In this document: positions 4,777-7,563 of the stretch, in pieces
Position numbering within the stretch: position 1 is the stretch's first letter
How the letters are laid out: each line of letters starts with the position of its first letter
Origin: Planctomycetaceae bacterium UBA4655
GTDB lineage: Bacteria > Planctomycetota > Planctomycetia > Pirellulales > UBA1268
Assembly: GCA_002405515.1 (NCBI GenBank)
Contig: DHLZ01000131.1
Location: 1,637-9,199 of the forward strand
Direction of reading: 5' to 3'
Length of the DNA: 7,563 nucleotides
Made by a program: the position numbers and the translations under genes
Notes under the pieces: model-generated
The model's database searches: none
What the model was told of the DNA's origin: nothing
What the model saw: the letters and a program-made list of their open reading frames with translations, nothing else

Positions 4777-7504
4777 TCAAACGTCCCGCAGTGAATGCGT
4801 CGAGGGATAGTCAGTCCACTCGTCATCGGCAACGGCCGCATGCCGTGACGTGTACCAGACCGCCAGCACGGTGGAGCCGGCCCCCAGCATGAGCCATCCC
4901 GGCAGAGCCGGGACGAGAACCGCCGCCCAGAAGCCACCACCGACGATGAGCAGCACGGGGATGGACCATGCGGCCACGGCCCGCAGCAGTTCCCATGTCA
5001 GACCGTGGCGACGTGACGCCAGCCAGCCCCACGCGGCGATGGCCGCCAGCCCGATGGTGGCCGCCGCCCGCGGCGCAGTGGAGGCGTCCGGCGCCCGCAC
5101 GACCCGCACCGTCAAACGGCCATCGCCGTCGGCCGCCATCCGCATCGGCATCACGACCGGCGGTGACTCGATCGCAAGTTCCCAGTCCTGTTCGAGATGC
5201 GTGGCCTTTCCGGCGGCACGAGAGGCGGCGAAGATCCGCAGGCGATCGGCGTCAAGGCCGGCTCCTGCCAGCGCCTGCGAGAAGGCGGCGTCGATGCGCT
5301 CTTGAGCGGCATTCAACGCTGCCTGCCAGCGCACCGCGTCGAGGAGCCGTGCGGGCTCCGCGACCCGCAGCATGCGGCCGGGGGGGATTCGATCGACCAG
5401 AGCACCTCGCCACCCGGGACGTTCTCGATCAGCGGCGGCTGCAACTGAACGGGCTGTCCCGCCCCAAGAGAAGAATCGAGGTCGCCCGCGAACACCACCA
5501 TGACGGATCGCGGCCAGGCCACGTCGTGCAACGGCACGTCCCAGGCATCCGCGGCGACCGGCCGAGCATCCACGTCCTGCCCGTCGATGAGCACATCGAA
5601 AAGCCTGGTCCGCGGGGGCAACCGCAGGCGAAGCGTGGAACGCGCCGAAACGACATCGTAGCGGGCGAGCCCGCGCAACCGACCACGATCGTCGATCGCA
5701 GCCTTGACCAAGACCCGCGCGATACGATCCTCCCGCGGACCGGACGCCGCGGCCGCAGGCGCCACTGGCTCCTCCACGCCGTCCCCAGCGGACGCCGGCG
5801 CCGGCTGGTCGCGAAGGTCGTACGACGGACCAGCGCCGCCGGGCGGCACTTCGGCCTGATGCGTCACTGTCTGCGGGTCGCCGGAGAAGCTCCACGACAC
5901 GTTCAACGGGCTGCTCCCGCCCAGGTCGGCACGCAGCAACGGAACGCGGCCGTGAGACGCGGGACGGATCGCGAGTCGGCCGTCGATGTCGAGCCGATAC
6001 CGGCCCGCCCGCGGCTGCTGCATGACGATGGTCAGCCGAGCAGCCTCGGTCCTGGACCACTGCAGATCGAGAGGCGGGCGGGCTGCGGCGTCGGGCGCCG
6101 CCAAATCGTCCTCCCGCAACGTGACCCGGCCGATGTCGCAGCCAGGCGGCAGTTCCACCGGAATCGTGACCAGGGGTGTCGACGTGGCGTCGACCCGCGC
6201 CTGGAGCCGCCGGCTCACCACGAGCCGCGGGCGAGCGTTCGCTGCGGCTCCTCTCCCGGCCTCGTACCGCCACACGTCGCCGCCGGCCCCGAGGATCTCG
6301 CCGCGTTGGTCGCCCGACTGAGAAGCGGGCGCTTCCAGGGTGGCGATCAGATCGGGCGATGCCGACAGCCGCACGGTGCGGGCGTCCGTGTCCACGCCCT
6401 CGATCCAGATGGCGGGCGCATCGAACGAGCCGACCGGATCGACCAGCGGCATGCGAAAGGCGAGGTGCATGCGGGCAGGGCCAGGTTCCGGCGACGTTCG
6501 CTCGACGAGAAAGCGGCCGCGGCCGAGCGGCCGCACGCTCTGGCCTTCAGCCGTCGGATCCTCGAGCGGCTCGAGCAACGCGTCTGCGACGACGACGACC
6601 GCGCGGATGATGGCTTCACCGGCGATGTCGAATCGAGCCCGCAAGCGACAGGCATCGAGGTCCCACGCGATGTCGTTCTCGCTCGTCGCCGTCAGGCCTC
6701 CTCCGGAGAGTCTGTCACGGCGGTCGAGCGGGCGCACCAGCCGCCCCCGGGCCGCACCCGTAAGATCGAATCCCGGCCCGCCGGGATTGGCTTCGGTAGC
6801 CCGCATGAAGGGTCCGTCCTGCGCGGCACGATCGCACTGCACCGCATCGCCGGCCGCCGGCATCGCCGTCCCGTTGCCGTCGACCAGTTCGAGTCGCGTT
6901 TCAGCCGCCGGCGGCAGGCGAATCGTAGCCGTCTCCAAGCGGCCGCGGCGATCGACAGCCGGCTGCACCTTGACCTCGAGCCGCTGACTCCCGGCGACAG
7001 GAGCGACCAGGCGGACGAACCGGCCTTCCTGGCGAACCTGAACGGTGTTCGGGCGGGCGGCGGACGTTTCCCACCGGGCCTCGCCAGGCCCTTGGTCGAG
7101 CACGAGCGTGCCGCCGGCATCGGCGTCGATGTCAAGGACCATGCGCCATAGCGCCGGCACGGGACCATCCTCGACCAGCACTCGGCAGCGCATGATCCGC
7201 AGCGAGGTGGCCGCCACGGGCGGCCCTCCCCGGAGCAGGGTGCGAAACAGCGGCGCGGGCGAGCAGGCAGTTGCGACCAAACGTGCGCCTGTAAGCCTTG
7301 CCGGCCTCGAGATCGTGGCCGCTTATCCCGTAGGCGTCGTGGGTCGCGGCAGTCTCGCTGGACACGTCGAACGCCCTGCCGCGGGGCACGAAGTGAAATC
7401 GGGGATGGGAGCCGATTTCCCGTTGCCGCGGGCACGGCGTGAAGCAGTGGCAACGACGAACCAAGGAAAAGGAAAAACCTTGGACGCCATCGCATTGCGA
7501 ACAT
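4777..7504 (-). pseudogene. Large exported membrane-anchored protein of unknown function, three frameshifts
   Basis: I do not recognise this family. Repaired, it encodes 908 residues: a Sec signal peptide (about 1-27, ...FFLFLGSSLPLLHAVPA), a long ectodomain rich in beta-type sequence (~35-800), and three hydrophobic segments near 812-829, 841-860 and 862-884, with a short acidic tail ending in LRDV. Two ectodomain stretches look like the same module (about 175-211 and 593-644, each with an acidic-DRRGRL or DDRGRL element followed by LPP). The frame changes at three places: within or near 7401-7404 (one extra base), near 7257-7259 (one extra base) and at the G7 run 5380-5386 (one base missing). 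With these repairs the length is an exact 909 codons including stop. The frame between 7257 and 5386 alone covers 625 residues. No Shine-Dalgarno is seen before ATG 7504; ATG 7495 is an alternative start. It probably anchors in the cytoplasmic membrane with its ectodomain outside the cytoplasm. The next gene on the strand is the secreted metalloprotease, so the two may belong together. Confidence 0.75.
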
Positions 7505-7519
7505 GACGGGGCAATGGTC

Positions 7520-7555
7520 CCAGCCACACGGCTGGCCCGTTGGCCTTCAACGGGC
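7520..7555. other. Two abutting hairpins upstream of the large envelope gene
   Basis: CCAGCC (7520-7525) and GGCTGG (7530-7535) pair around ACAC. GCCCGTTG (7535-7542) and CAACGGGC (7548-7555) pair around GCCTT. The stems are perfect, 6 and 8 bp, and share base 7535. They lie 16 bases before the start codon at 7504 on the minus strand, so they could be a 5'-leader structure of that gene or the terminator of a gene beyond the window. No T-run is seen next to either. Confidence 0.45.
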
Positions 7556-7563
7556 GTGTCGGA

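Noticed and set aside
3860..4810. 316-codon open frame on the plus strand over the metalloprotease gene
   Set aside because: It is the antisense shadow of the HEITH metalloprotease, with no recognisable motif; it stays open only because of base composition.
5380..5386. Programmed ribosomal frameshift at the G7 run
   Set aside because: The two other shifts in this gene and the one in the neighbour have no slippery-site design, and no downstream stimulator is evident. Error or decay explains all four together; slippage is kept only as an alternative.
4968..7151. 727-codon open frame on the plus strand
   Set aside because: It is antisense to the large minus-strand gene, is very rich in Arg, Pro and Ala, has no domain or signal I recognise, and is the usual by-product of high GC. 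The opposite strand gives a signal peptide, ordered strands and membrane segments.

Overview
This is a high-GC bacterial window that most resembles chromosomal DNA of a planctomycete (Planctomycetota). The lineage is inferred from the style of the proteins: several exported proteins of unknown or loosely known function, a Tat-exported protein of the polysaccharide pyruvyl transferase family, and a peptidase-MA-like metalloprotease of a type I associate with that phylum. There is no rRNA, tRNA, CRISPR array, insertion sequence or phage gene, so no marker confirms it.

Layout. Bases 1-485 (+) hold the 3' part of an ABC transporter ATPase of the MacB/LolD type; its Walker A region lies before the window. 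Bases 486-790 have no gene I can support. At 791-1933 (-) lies an exported SGNH/GDSL hydrolase. A 319-base divergent spacer (1934-2252) separates it from a Tat-signal protein of the polysaccharide pyruvyl transferase family at 2253-3569 (+). The remaining 4 kb is read from the minus strand. It holds a large exported, C-terminally membrane-anchored protein of unknown function (4777-7504), then a secreted HExxH metalloprotease of the peptidase-MA type (3599-4566).

The most notable feature is the state of the two minus-strand genes. Both read as well-conserved proteins, but only if lesions are repaired. The metalloprotease needs one base restored in a C4 run (4281-4284) and has an in-frame TAG at 3920-3922. 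The large gene needs one base restored in a G7 run (5380-5386) and one base removed at each of two further places, best placed at G runs 7257-7259 and 7401-7404. With these repairs both genes come out as whole numbers of codons (322 and 908 residues). The left half of the window shows no such damage. Either the two genes are recent pseudogenes or the assembly carries homopolymer errors there. The TAG is not explained by a homopolymer error.

Functionally, all four non-ABC genes encode proteins predicted to be exported or envelope-located. The divergent SGNH hydrolase / pyruvyl-transferase pair could act on surface polysaccharides, but this is only inferred from family membership. I do not see a defence system, mobile element or other clearly new multi-gene system here.
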